In this document: positions 43,841 through 53,555 of the stretch, one piece after another
Numbering within the stretch: the first letter of the stretch is position 1
Layout: the number at the start of each line of letters is the position of its first letter
Assembly (NCBI RefSeq): GCF_004762035.2
Contig: NZ_SIJK02000025.1
Span: 19,739-83,738, forward strand
Source of the DNA: Candidatus Chloroploca mongolica
Lineage (GTDB): Bacteria > Chloroflexota > Chloroflexia > Chloroflexales > Chloroflexaceae
Reading direction: 5' to 3'
DNA: 64,000 nucleotides
The notes under the pieces: model-generated
What the model saw: only the letters and a program-made list of their open reading frames with translations
What the model was told of the DNA's origin: nothing
The model's database searches: none
Translations under genes and position numbers: made by a program

Positions 43841-45051
43841 TTCAGGCAACCACGCGCCTCTATCTTCATGACTCAAGTCGCTTCAATTTTGAGGCCACCG
43901 TGGTTGCTGCGCAGATCCGTGATGGCGTGCATTGGATCGCGCTTGATCAGAGCGCTTTTTATCCCGAGGGCGGTGGTCAGCCAGCGGATCGAGGAACCCT
44001 CAACGGCCTGCCAGTCACTGATGTCCAGGCGCACGAAGATGTTGTCTGGCACGCGCTTGGTGCAGCAGGTAATGACCAGAGCCTTGCCGTAGACACACAT
44101 ATCCACGGTGCGGTTGATCCGATTCGACGTCTTGATCATATGCAGCAACACTGTGGTCAACACATCCTGAGTGCTGCTTTTCAGGCGCTCTGTGGGGCTG
44201 CGACGGTCGGCTTTCACCTGGGCGAGCGGCTCGTTACCATTGATTTGGACATGCCAGTCTTGCAGCGCAACCAGGTTCAGGCTGTCGAAGACCTGGCGAA
44301 TCAGATTGTCTGGGGCAACTTGTCGGTAACTGTTCGCATCCTCGCTCGTGATGAACTGAATGGCCTGGCTTTGCGCAAAACCCCAACGATTGCTGGCCCG
44401 GTGCGTGTGGTCAGCATTGATGATTTTGACCACTCGGCGTGTGGCGGCACGCACCCGGCCTATACTGGCACCGTCGGCATCATTGCGGTACTCCGCTGGA
44501 CGCGGCAGCGCAGTGGGGTCAGGGTGAGCTTTGCGTGTGGTGCGCGTGCGGTGCACGAACTACGCCGCCTGAACCAAGTCGCCAGCGAAGCTGCGGAACA
44601 GTTGAGTGTTGGCCTTGATGAACTGCCTGTTGCCACCAAGCGGCTGTTGGTAGCTCAGCAGACCCTGCAACGCCAACTCGCAACGGCGGAAGAACGCCTC
44701 CTTGACGATGAAGCCGAGCGTCTCTATGCAGCAGGCGAGCCGGTGGGCACCAATCGGGTTGTCCAGGTCTGTTTTGCTGATCTGTCGGTCGAACGCTTGC
44801 GGGCACTTGCGCAGGCGATTGCCGCCCGGCCAGGGGGCATTGCCTTGTTGGGGAGTAGTGGGGCACGGGCCAACCTTGTCGTGGCCTGCGCCGTCGAGAG
44901 TGGCTACGAGGCCGACCAATTGCTGGCGCACGGCCTGACCCGGCTCGCAGGGCGTGGGGGCGGCAACGCCCGCCTTGCCCAGGGTGGCAGCCCACAGAGT
45001 GAACACCTCGAAGCGGCGCTCAGCACCATACGTCAGCAGATCCAGGCCTGA
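43837..45051 (+). CDS. AlaX-type alanyl-tRNA editing protein with DHHA1 domain
   Basis: This 404-aa stand-alone homologue of the AlaRS editing and C-Ala domains has zinc-binding H105/H109 (QQHCGQH) and C202/H206 (SACGGTHP). A DHHA1 domain (about 310-400) contains GGIALLGSSGARANLV and GRGGGNARLAQGG. It should hydrolyse Ser- or Gly-tRNA(Ala). There is no aminoacylation domain. The ATG overlaps the stop of the amidase-like gene (ATGA), so the two are translated together, an unexpected pairing. Confidence 0.9.
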   Translation: MIQATTRLYLHDSSRFNFEATVVAAQIRDGVHWIALDQSAFYPEGGGQPADRGTLNGLPVTDVQAHEDVVWHALGAAGNDQSLAVDTHIHGAVDPIRRLDHMQQHCGQHILSAAFQALCGAATVGFHLGERLVTIDLDMPVLQRNQVQAVEDLANQIVWGNLSVTVRILARDELNGLALRKTPTIAGPVRVVSIDDFDHSACGGTHPAYTGTVGIIAVLRWTRQRSGVRVSFACGARAVHELRRLNQVASEAAEQLSVGLDELPVATKRLLVAQQTLQRQLATAEERLLDDEAERLYAAGEPVGTNRVVQVCFADLSVERLRALAQAIAARPGGIALLGSSGARANLVVACAVESGYEADQLLAHGLTRLAGRGGGNARLAQGGSPQSEHLEAALSTIRQQIQA

Positions 45052-45080
45052 TGCTGATCTCGGCAGGATTGAGGGTCTCA

Positions 45081-45240
45081 CAGGGCGATTGCATCTTCCG
45101 TGTAATGCACCCCACCAGGGCACCCGCAAGGGGTGCCCCTACACCGGGCCGGGGGCCGCCGTTTGCGCCGCTGGTTGCATGCACATGCTGCCAAAGAGAG
45201 CGTATGTTTGTATCCAGTTTCGTATGATGCAATCGCCCTA
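45081..45240. mobile_element. MITE-like element, copy 2 (160 bp)
   Basis: Ends CAGGGCGATTGCATC (45081-45095) and GATGCAATCGCCCTA (45226-45240) form 15-bp inverted termini with one mismatch. Perfect 10-bp direct repeats GAGGGTCTCA flank it (45071-45080 and 45241-45250). The interior starts with TTCCGTGTA, carries a GGCACCCGCAAGGGGTGCC hairpin, and ends with a TTTCGTAT word, all shared with copy 1. There is no coding capacity. It lies 19 bp upstream of the -35 element of the SAM-riboswitch operon. Confidence 0.88.
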
Positions 45241-45259
45241 GAGGGTCTCAGCCCCGTAG

Positions 45260-45288
45260 TTGCATGCCCATCTGTTGCATGGTATAAT
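45260..45288 (+). promoter_or_regulatory. sigma-70-type promoter of the SAM-cycle operon
   Basis: TTGCAT (45260-45265), 17-bp spacer, TATAAT (45283-45288). Transcription should start near 45295, about 45 nt before the riboswitch aptamer. A CTTTGCA/TGCAAAG hairpin (about 45299-45330) lies in the 5' end. Confidence 0.85.
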
Positions 45289-45339
45289 CCCCACCGATCT
45301 TTGCACATCAAGATACTTAGTATTGCAAAGTAGATAGTG

Positions 45340-45499
45340 CTCATCAAGAGGGGCTGAGGGACTGGCCCAATGACGCCCGGCAACCCCTGGAGAGGGATCA
45401 AAGCCGCTCCAGTACGGTGCCAATTCCAGCGGTACACATGGATGTACCGGCAGATGAGAGGAGTGATTGAAGAGCCTCTCGCCATGCGGGTGGCTTTTC
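45340..45499 (+). promoter_or_regulatory. SAM-I (S-box) riboswitch with expression platform
   Basis: The aptamer spans 45340-45460. P1 is CTCATC (45340-45345) with GATGAG (45453-45458). The conserved core AGGGACTGGCCC, then CCCGGCAACC and GGTGCCAATTCC, is characteristic. Downstream, GAGAGG (45456-45461) can pair with CCTCTC (45475-45480) as an antiterminator. CCTCTC overlaps the 5' arm of the hairpin GAAGAGCC (45469-45476) / GGCTTTTC (45492-45499). SAM binding would stabilise P1, free the hairpin and lower expression. The hairpin also covers the purine-rich GGGTGG before the mtnA start, so control of translation is an alternative. Confidence 0.96.
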
Positions 45500-45506
45500 G
45501 TACGTT

Positions 45507-46559
45507 ATGGACAATGAACTACGCACAGTCTGGTGGGAACCGGGGGCGGTCTGTTTAATTGATCAGTTGCGCCTTCCTCACGAACAGGTGACGGTACGGT
45601 GTCGTGACCTTGCGGCAGTAGGCCACGCGATCAAGGCGATGGTGGTACGTGGTGCCCCTGCGATTGGGTGTACCGCAGCCTATGGTCTGGCGCTGGTTGC
45701 GATGCAGAGCAAGGCGGTTGATGGCGAAGCCTTGTTGGAAGAACTTGAACAGGCGCGCCAGGTGCTAAATGCCCAGCGGCCAACGGCGATCAATCTGGCC
45801 TGGGCCACCGCCCGCATGCTGCGTCAGGCCCATCTGCTTGTCGCTGGTGGCGTTGAAACCACCAGGCATGGCCTGCTCGCCGAAGCCCATGCTATTCTCG
45901 CTGAAGACCTCGCGATGTGCCATGCGATTGGTGATCACGGCGCAGCGTTGATTCCCGCACGCGGCCACGTGCTTACTCATTGCAATGCGGGTGGCCTGGC
46001 GACCGCAGGGTATGGCACGGCACTGGCCCCAATCCGCACCGCGTTTCGTCAGGGACGCTCCCTCCACGTTCTGGTTGACGAGACCCGTCCCTTCCTTCAG
46101 GGGGCACGCTTGACAGCCTGGGAATTGCAGCAAGCCGGAATTCCCCTGACGCTGATTACCGATAATATGGCTGGCTATATGATGCGCCAGGGCCAGGTTG
46201 ACTGTATTATCGTTGGGGCTGATCGCATTGTTGCCAATGGTGATGTCGCCAACAAAATTGGCACCTATAGCCTGGCTGTGCTCGCTCAGGCCCATGGGAT
46301 TCCCTTCTATGTGGCGGCCCCTTCTTCAACCATTGACCTGAGTCTGGCGCATGGGGATCTCATTCCGATTGAAGAGCGCTCGCCTGATGAGGTGACGCAT
46401 CTTGCCGGGCAACTCATTGCCCCGCTCGGCGTGCGAGCGGCGCATCCGGCTTTTGATATGACCCCCCATCATCTGATTACCGCGATCATCACCGAGCATG
46501 GGGTTCTCTTTCCCCCTTACGACGACGACTTACGGCGTTGTGTCGAGGCGGGGAACTAG
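45507..46559 (+). CDS. mtnA: methylthioribose-1-phosphate isomerase
   Basis: This 350-aa protein has catalytic C159 (HCNAGGLATAGYG) and D239 (VGADRIVANGDVANKIGTY), matching the known pair of the B. subtilis enzyme. The substrate-site RGAPAIG motif is also present. It isomerises methylthioribose-1-phosphate to methylthioribulose-1-phosphate in methionine salvage. It is the first gene behind the SAM-I riboswitch. ATG 45507 is 7 bp after the regulatory hairpin. Other salvage genes are not in the window. Confidence 0.96.
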   Translation: MDNELRTVWWEPGAVCLIDQLRLPHEQVTVRCRDLAAVGHAIKAMVVRGAPAIGCTAAYGLALVAMQSKAVDGEALLEELEQARQVLNAQRPTAINLAWATARMLRQAHLLVAGGVETTRHGLLAEAHAILAEDLAMCHAIGDHGAALIPARGHVLTHCNAGGLATAGYGTALAPIRTAFRQGRSLHVLVDETRPFLQGARLTAWELQQAGIPLTLITDNMAGYMMRQGQVDCIIVGADRIVANGDVANKIGTYSLAVLAQAHGIPFYVAAPSSTIDLSLAHGDLIPIEERSPDEVTHLAGQLIAPLGVRAAHPAFDMTPHHLITAIITEHGVLFPPYDDDLRRCVEAGN

Positions 46560-46565
46560 TCACGT

Positions 46566-47642
46566 ATGGTGATGCAAGCCTCAACCACAACCTCGCCTGT
46601 CTCAACCGAACCCGGGTTTCGTGCCGATACCCCTGGGTGCTTGCCTGTCCCGCGGGTTGGGGTACCTGTTCATGCCAGCGTGACGGTTCAAGGCCGTCTG
46701 GCTGCACTGGCTCAGCGCAATAGGCCTGAACAGCCGTTTGCCCTTGCCATGGCAGGGTTCCCTGGTGGAACTCTCGAGCTGAAACAGGCACGGGCGGTCA
46801 TTGACCATCAAGCAGCCGAAGCGACTCTGGCGCGCCTTGCGCTCGCTTATCTCAATCATGAGGAGACAGGGGCAGTTCCCCCTCCTGAGCAGACCCGCGC
46901 CATCGCTGAGGCGCTCCGCCAGTTTGAGCAGATCGGGGTGACCTGTGCGCGCCTTGAATTGACTGGCCCGGTGAGTCTCGCGCTCCAGGTCGTTGATGAT
47001 CACGAGCGGCCCCTGGCCTACGATCTTCCCTTGCGTGAGGCTCTGTGTCAGCATACGATTCTGCGGGCCAATTGGTATTTCAACCAGTTGAAGGGCGTCC
47101 CTGGCTTGCCGATGGTCTGCTTTGACGAGCCTTTTCTTGATGCGTTGAGTTCGCCCCTGTGCCCACTTGACTGGGAAGCGGGTACCGATATGCTGATGCG
47201 TACGTTGGGCGAGTTGCCCCCCACCCGTGCGCTGTGTGTGGCCGGGGTGCCCAACTGGGCGGCTGTCCTGGCCTTGCCAGCCGAAGTGGTCTTTTTTGAT
47301 GCCTATGAACACAGTGCCGGGCTGATCCAGGCGGCAAGTGCTGTGGCTGGCTACCTTGACCGTGGCGGGATGCTCGGATGGGGCATTGTGCCTCACGATG
47401 AACACGCGCTTGGTCATGAAAACGCCGCGACCCTGGTGCAGCGTTTCGAGTCGACGGTGGCCTATCTGTCCGCGGCAGGCGGCATCAATGCCAACAAAAT
47501 TTATGCCTCTGCGTTCATTAGTACGAGCGGACGTCTGTGCCATCTGCCATCCGACCGGGCAGCCTATGCGGCCCAACTCTGTGCCGAAGTGGCGTCAAAA
47601 CTGCGGTCGGTGCATTGCTTAGAAGCAACAACCAGTACTTGA
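46566..47642 (+). CDS. MetE C-terminal-domain-like (UROD/MetE superfamily) protein without zinc ligands
   Basis: This 358-aa protein follows the MetE/UROD barrel pattern: a glycine-rich start (FALAMAGFPGG), FDEPFLD where the conserved DEP is expected, FFDAYEH, GGMLGWGIVPHDE, and ANKIYASAFISTSGRL at the end. The zinc ligands of cobalamin-independent methionine synthase appear to be missing. The HxC position reads VAGVPNW, and the conserved late cysteine (PxCGL) reads STSGRL. It lies 6 bp after mtnA under the same SAM riboswitch, so a methyl-transfer role in the cycle is expected. The mechanism would have to differ from classical MetE. Confidence 0.7.
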   Translation: MVMQASTTTSPVSTEPGFRADTPGCLPVPRVGVPVHASVTVQGRLAALAQRNRPEQPFALAMAGFPGGTLELKQARAVIDHQAAEATLARLALAYLNHEETGAVPPPEQTRAIAEALRQFEQIGVTCARLELTGPVSLALQVVDDHERPLAYDLPLREALCQHTILRANWYFNQLKGVPGLPMVCFDEPFLDALSSPLCPLDWEAGTDMLMRTLGELPPTRALCVAGVPNWAAVLALPAEVVFFDAYEHSAGLIQAASAVAGYLDRGGMLGWGIVPHDEHALGHENAATLVQRFESTVAYLSAAGGINANKIYASAFISTSGRLCHLPSDRAAYAAQLCAEVASKLRSVHCLEATTST

Positions 47643-47658
47643 GAGAGGAGCCTGTATC

Positions 47659-48633
47659 GTGCGAATTGTGGTCACCGGGTCGTTGGCCTTTGATTACATC
47701 ATGAGTTTCCCTGGTTATTTCAAAGACCACATGCTCATGGAGAAAGCGCATATTCTGTCGGTCAGTTTTCTGGTCGACTCGATGCGCAAGATGCGCGGTG
47801 GAGTTGCGGGCAATATTGCCTATAATCTGGCCCTGCTTGGTGAACGTCCGTTGCTAGTTGGTGCCGCTGGCAGCGATTTTCATGATTACCGCACCTGGCT
47901 CGAACGCCATGGCGTTGATGCCACAGGTGTGGCGATTATCGAAGATGAGTTTACCGCCTCATGCTTTATCAATACCGATCGGGCCAATAATCAGCTCGTT
48001 GCCTTTTATCCGGGGGCGATGGGCTATGACCATACCAATTCGCTCGTCGCACGCGGGTTGACAGGTGATGACCTGGTCTTGATTTCGCCCACGACGCCCG
48101 AGGCGATTGAGCGCTTTGCGATCGAATGTCAGCAGATGGGGGTGCCCTATATCTTCGATCCTGGCAAGCAGGCCCCGCGCCTCGCCCCCGAGCATATTGC
48201 CCTCGGGCTCAAAGGGGCGAAAGTGCTGGTTGGCAATGACTATGAGTTCGGGATGATGGCCAGGAAACTTGACATAAGCGAAGAGGAATTGATCGCGAGC
48301 ACGCCGCTGACAGTGATCACCAAGGGTGAGCAGGGTTCGCTGATCTATACCGATGGACACCTGGCTGCGGCCATCCCGACGGCACCGGTGCAGGCTATCG
48401 TTGATCCCACTGGGGCCGGGGATGCGTATCTCGCCGGGCTTGCCCTTGGCATTGCCCGCGATCTGCCGCTCGACGTGACCGGTCGCATCGCCGCACTTGC
48501 TGCGACGTATGCCATCGAGCACCGTGGCTGCCAGGAACACTGGTATCTGCGCACCGATTTTGCAACCCGCTATCGGGAAGCTTTTGCAAGTGAATGTCCG
48601 CTGGAATTACTTCGTTCCGCAGAAGTTGCGTAG
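47659..48633 (+). CDS. PfkB-family kinase, probably adenosine kinase
   Basis: This 324-aa ribokinase-fold enzyme starts with GTG 47659, after GAGAGGAG. GGVAGNIAYNLALLG (substrate lid) and DPTGAGDAYLAGLALG with catalytic D255 are the PfkB signatures. Its neighbour is ahcY, whose products are homocysteine and adenosine. Removal of adenosine by phosphorylation would pull the reversible hydrolase reaction forward, so adenosine is the likely substrate by context. Sugar-kinase activity cannot be excluded. Confidence 0.85.
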   Translation: MRIVVTGSLAFDYIMSFPGYFKDHMLMEKAHILSVSFLVDSMRKMRGGVAGNIAYNLALLGERPLLVGAAGSDFHDYRTWLERHGVDATGVAIIEDEFTASCFINTDRANNQLVAFYPGAMGYDHTNSLVARGLTGDDLVLISPTTPEAIERFAIECQQMGVPYIFDPGKQAPRLAPEHIALGLKGAKVLVGNDYEFGMMARKLDISEEELIASTPLTVITKGEQGSLIYTDGHLAAAIPTAPVQAIVDPTGAGDAYLAGLALGIARDLPLDVTGRIAALAATYAIEHRGCQEHWYLRTDFATRYREAFASECPLELLRSAEVA

Positions 48634-49923
<1,290 letters not shown>

Positions 49924-49928
49924 AAGGT

Positions 49929-51140
49929 ATGGCAACAACATTCACCACCTCTCCCCAGTTTTATTTCACCAGTGAGAGCGTCTCGAGCGGGCATCCTGAT
50001 AAAATGTGTGATCAGATCAGCGATGCGATTCTGGATGCCTTTCTCTCGCACGATCCGCGTGCACGGGTGGCTGTTGAGACAGCCACGACGACTGGCTTGA
50101 TTGTGGTGCTTGGCGAGGTGACCTTTGCCCGCGGGTACATTCCGATCGAAGAGATTGTGCGCACGACCGTCAAGGAGATTGGCTATACCAGCGCCGAGTT
50201 TGGTTTTGATGCCGATACCTGTGGCGTGATGGTCGCCATTCATGGTCAGTCACCTGACATTGCGATGGGTGTTGATAAGTCACTCGAGGCGAAGACTGGG
50301 GCGATGACCGAGGATGAGGTTGAGGCGGTTGGCGCGGGTGACCAGGGCATGATGTTTGGTTTTGCCTGTAACGAGACGCCCGAGTTGATGCCGGCGAGCA
50401 TCGCACTGGCCCATCGGCTGATCCGCCGGATCGAGAAGGTGCGCAAGGATGGTGCCCTCACCTACCTGCGCCCCGATGCCAAGAGCCAGGTGACGGTTGA
50501 GTACCGCTATGGCAAGCCCGTGCGCGTTGATACGGTGCTCATCTCGACCCAGCACGCGCCTGATGTTACCCAGGAGCAGATCCGCGCCGACGTGATCGAG
50601 CATGTGATCAAAGCCGAGATTCCGGCCGAGTGGTTGGATGCCGAGACAAAGTACTTTGTCAATCCGACGGGGCGTTTTGTGGTTGGTGGGCCGATGGGTG
50701 ATAGTGGCCTGACCGGGCGCAAGATTATTGTGGATACCTACGGCGGTGTCGCCCGCCACGGTGGTGGTGCGTTCAGTGGCAAAGATAGCAGCAAGGTTGA
50801 CCGCAGCGCTGCCTACGCGGCCCGCTGGGTTGTCAAGAATATTGTTGCCGCTGGGCTCGCTGAGCGTTGTGAATTGCAACTGAGCTATGCCATCGGTGTC
50901 GCCAAGCCGCTTTCGGTCAGTGTCGAGACCTTTGGCACCGGCACGGTTCCTGACGAGGTAATCCTCAAAGCAGTCAATGAAGTCTTTGACCTGCGCCCCG
51001 GCGCGATCATTCGCGACCTTGGCTTGCGTCGCCCCATCTTCAAGCAGACCGCCGCTGGTGGCCATTTTGGCCGTACCGATATTGACTTGCCCTGGGAACA
51101 GACCAACCGCGTCGAGGAATTGCGCCGCGCAATTGGGTAG
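49929..51140 (+). CDS. metK: S-adenosylmethionine synthetase
   Basis: This 403-aa enzyme has [19 protein letters not shown] (ATP/methionine site), [12 protein letters not shown] and [16 protein letters not shown] (phosphate-binding signature). ATG 49929 is chosen over an in-frame ATG at 49905 that lies inside ahcY: it follows AAAAGG and begins the normal family N-terminus. It makes SAM from methionine and ATP. As the last gene of the operon it is under negative feedback by SAM through the riboswitch. A long hairpin follows. Confidence 0.98.
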   Translation: MATTFTTSPQFYFTSESVSSGHPDKMCDQISDAILDAFLSHDPRARVAVETATTTGLIVVLGEVTFARGYIPIEEIVRTTVKEIGYTSAEFGFDADTCGVMVAIHGQSPDIAMGVDKSLEAKTGAMTEDEVEAVGAGDQGMMFGFACNETPELMPASIALAHRLIRRIEKVRKDGALTYLRPDAKSQVTVEYRYGKPVRVDTVLISTQHAPDVTQEQIRADVIEHVIKAEIPAEWLDAETKYFVNPTGRFVVGGPMGDSGLTGRKIIVDTYGGVARHGGGAFSGKDSSKVDRSAAYAARWVVKNIVAAGLAERCELQLSYAIGVAKPLSVSVETFGTGTVPDEVILKAVNEVFDLRPGAIIRDLGLRRPIFKQTAAGGHFGRTDIDLPWEQTNRVEELRRAIG

Positions 51141-51152
51141 TTTCTAGGATCG

Positions 51153-51199
51153 TTTGTTCGCACAAAAGGCCAGCAAAGCTGGCCTTTTGTGCGAACAAA
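51153..51199. terminator. 22-bp perfect hairpin with GCCAGC-AAA-GCTGGC core
   Basis: Arms 51153-51174 and 51178-51199 are perfectly complementary around AAA. It lies between convergent metK and the FAH-family gene and ends the SAM-cycle operon. Confidence 0.85.
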
Positions 51200-51206
51200 A
51201 CAAAAG

Positions 51207-52070
51207 TCAGCCCTCGACCCGATTGGTCAACACACCAATGCCCTCGATCTCACACTCCATCACATCACCCGCCTTGAGCCAGACCTGGGGAGTCATGCCC
51301 ATGCCGACGCCACTGGGCGTACCAGTGGCAATGATATCACCAGGCTCGAGCGTCATGCCACGGGTCAGGGTTGCCAGACAGGTGGGAATATCAAAGATCA
51401 TATCGCTTGTCATTGAGTCTTGCATCGTCGCGCCATTGAGCCGCAGTTGCAGCCGCAATGCGTGCGGATCAGGGATCTCATCAGCCGTCACGATCCAGGG
51501 TCCCATCGGGGCTGAGCCATCGAGGCTCTTGCTAAAGAAGAACTGCTGGTGGTTGGTTTGCAAGTCACGCGCTGACACATCATTGAGGATGGTATAGCCA
51601 AAGACATGGCAGAGGGCCTCTTCAGGTTTGACGTTGCGGGCTGGTAGCCACATAATCAGGGCGAGTTCGACCTCCCAATCGCGTTGTGACGAGAGCTCGG
51701 GCATCAGGGGGATCGGGGCACCGGGATGGTTGATGGCAGTTGGGGCCTTGGTAAAAAAGACCGGATAGGCGGGCAGTTTTTCAGGCAAACCCTTGGCGCG
51801 CAACGACTCGATCGCGTGGGCGGCATAATTCATGCCCAGACACATGATATTTTTGCGGGGACGCGGGATTGGGGCGAGCAACGTCACCTCACTGAGCGGT
51901 ATGACCGTGGTTGCCGTTGCCATATAATTACGAGCTTGCGCCAGCAAGTTTGGGCCACCCTCGATCAACGCCAGCATTGAGGCGGCCATGCCACTCAGAT
52001 CGACCACACCATCGTCACGCACCGCACCGACCGCTTCGACCGCACCGTTCCGATACGTCACCAGTTTCAT
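51207..52070 (-). CDS. fumarylacetoacetate hydrolase (FAH) family protein
   Basis: This 287-aa protein has the FAH fold: IPRPRKNIMCLGMNYAAHA at the domain start, the metal-site EVELALIMW, and ISARDLQ-, GTPSGVGMGM-like blocks (here NDVSARDLQ). Members hydrolyse or decarboxylate acylpyruvates, oxaloacetate or catechol-derived dienoates. The exact substrate is unknown, as no pathway genes are adjacent. It is convergent to metK and separated from the upstream M50 peptidase gene by 19 bp, so the two are probably co-transcribed. Confidence 0.9.
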   Translation of the reverse strand: MKLVTYRNGAVEAVGAVRDDGVVDLSGMAASMLALIEGGPNLLAQARNYMATATTVIPLSEVTLLAPIPRPRKNIMCLGMNYAAHAIESLRAKGLPEKLPAYPVFFTKAPTAINHPGAPIPLMPELSSQRDWEVELALIMWLPARNVKPEEALCHVFGYTILNDVSARDLQTNHQQFFFSKSLDGSAPMGPWIVTADEIPDPHALRLQLRLNGATMQDSMTSDMIFDIPTCLATLTRGMTLEPGDIIATGTPSGVGMGMTPQVWLKAGDVMECEIEGIGVLTNRVEG

Positions 52071-52089
52071 AGACCGTCCTCATGCTAGA

Positions 52090-53214
52090 CTAGGGCATTA
52101 TCACATCGGTAATTGGCATAGGGGTAAAGACCAGGGCAAAGACCACGAGGCCAAGCAGGGCCAGGAGCCGCCATGATCCCTGCAGGGGCGTCACCTCATT
52201 GAGCAGCGGGCTACGATTCTGGCCAAGCAGAGCCACAATCACCGCCCAGAGAAACCAGCCACTCCAGAGAAACCCGAGGGCGAGCAGAACCACGGCAACC
52301 AGCATACTCATGATCTGAGCTGCCTTGGGGCCAAAGAGGGCAAAGAAGATATGCCCGCCATCGAGTTGACCAGCCGGCAAGAGATTAAGTCCGGTGACCA
52401 GAAGACCGGCCCAGCCAGCCAGGGCTACCGGATGCATAAAGACATCATACCCGCCGTCGGGTAAGAAGCGTCCGAAGACCAGCAGTTTCAGCCCGGCATA
52501 GAGCAATGAATTGCCTTCGGTAAAAAAGATCATGTCAGGCAACTGGGCCTGCATTTCGGCAAGATTGCGTACCTCAGAGAGTGCAAGCCCGATCATCAGC
52601 ACAGGAATGGCAACCACAAGCCCGGCCAGGGGGCCAGCAATAGCAATGCCCAGGAGGGCACGTCGGTTGGGGACGGGCTCTTTGATCGAAATAAACGCGC
52701 CCATTGTCCCAAGCAAAAAGAGGGGCATCGGGATAAAGAAGGGATAGCTCACGGCCACACCTTCGCGGCGAGCCATCAGATAATGGCCAAGCTCGTGGGC
52801 CAGCAGAATCCCGAGCAGCGAGGCACTGAACGCCAGCCCGTGGCCCACGTTGAACGCGATAGCTCCGGTTGCCCAATCGACATCTTGCCCACCCACATAA
52901 AAGGTTGAAGCAATCGTCAAAGCAAAGAGCAACAACGCCAGCCAGAGGCGTGACGGGTTGGGCGGGGCGAGCGCAGGTAAAACCAGCAAGGCCACGCGAT
53001 CACCCTCTTGCTGCAATAGCCCAAGCAGCCCCATAGCACGCAGGCGAGGACTGATCTGATCGTAGGCCGTTTGCGCTTCAACCTTCAGGCGGCCCAGAAA
53101 ACGGGGTGATTCAAAATCACCGCGTCGCACCATTTCAATATCATCAATGAGCATGACCTCGGCCACCGTTGCACGTAGTGCTTCAGGAACCGGGCTCGAC
53201 GTGTAGTGATCCAT
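52090..53214 (-). CDS. site-2 protease-like M50 metallopeptidase
   Basis: This 374-aa protein has a cytosolic N-terminal domain of about 85 residues followed by six or seven membrane helices. The zinc site is H140-E141-x2-H144 (LLAHELGHYLMA). The third ligand is D285 in NLLPAGQLDGGHIFF. These are the S2P/M50 signatures of the group with cytosolic N-terminal extensions and no PDZ domain. It probably cleaves a membrane-bound regulator, but no anti-sigma factor gene is adjacent. Confidence 0.92.
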   Translation of the reverse strand: MDHYTSSPVPEALRATVAEVMLIDDIEMVRRGDFESPRFLGRLKVEAQTAYDQISPRLRAMGLLGLLQQEGDRVALLVLPALAPPNPSRLWLALLLFALTIASTFYVGGQDVDWATGAIAFNVGHGLAFSASLLGILLAHELGHYLMARREGVAVSYPFFIPMPLFLLGTMGAFISIKEPVPNRRALLGIAIAGPLAGLVVAIPVLMIGLALSEVRNLAEMQAQLPDMIFFTEGNSLLYAGLKLLVFGRFLPDGGYDVFMHPVALAGWAGLLVTGLNLLPAGQLDGGHIFFALFGPKAAQIMSMLVAVVLLALGFLWSGWFLWAVIVALLGQNRSPLLNEVTPLQGSWRLLALLGLVVFALVFTPMPITDVIMP

Positions 53215-53320
53215 ACTTCCTCGTGTGCAGATGTTTAACGGGTACTATACCACGATCAGGTTCAGGGCTGCCGCCCTAAAACCAAGAACTGGCGTAAAGA
53301 CCGGCGAAGGATGTCGTTTG

Positions 53321-53371
53321 CCTTAGACCCAATACCATTCAAAGAAGGCGGTTTTTTGACGCAAAGGCGCA
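53321..53371 (+). repeat. dispersed repeat, second copy
   Basis: Matches the minus strand of 1194-1258 over about 48 bases with a handful of substitutions. Shared blocks include CAAAGAAGG and TTTTGACGCAAAGGCGC. It is directly followed by the hairpin at 53383-53428. Confidence 0.5.
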
Positions 53372-53382
53372 ACGTTTTGAAT

Positions 53383-53428
53383 GGCCCATGCCTGGGTTCC
53401 CGCACACGCGGGAACCCAGGCATGGGCC
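53383..53428. repeat. 21-bp perfect hairpin (REP-like)
   Basis: Arms 53383-53403 and 53408-53428 are perfectly complementary around ACAC (tip GGTTCCCGC/GCGGGAACC). It lies upstream of both neighbouring genes, so it is not a terminator of either. A dispersed palindromic repeat is more likely. Confidence 0.7.
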
Positions 53429-53555
53429 TCATGGCCTTGCATAATTGTGCAGATATGGACAAGATCTTCGTGCAGGTGATCTGTGGTGTGGTATAATTCC
53501 AGATAAAAGAATACTAATAATAGAGTTGTATGATGCCCTTCCCTTAGGTTTTATA

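Larger units (their letters stand above)
53215..53555. promoter_or_regulatory. intergenic region between divergent M50 and cyclase genes
   Basis: This holds the dispersed-repeat copy (53321-53371) and a long hairpin (53383-53428). A TATAAT at 53492-53497 may be the -10 of the cyclase gene, although the -35 position (CGTGCA or neighbours) is poor. Nothing else is recognisable. Confidence 0.5.

Noticed and set aside
46602..47576. 324-aa minus-strand frame opposite the MetE-like gene
   Set aside because: Lies inside a riboswitch-controlled operon gene with clear family patterns on the plus strand; the opposite frame has no recognisable motif.
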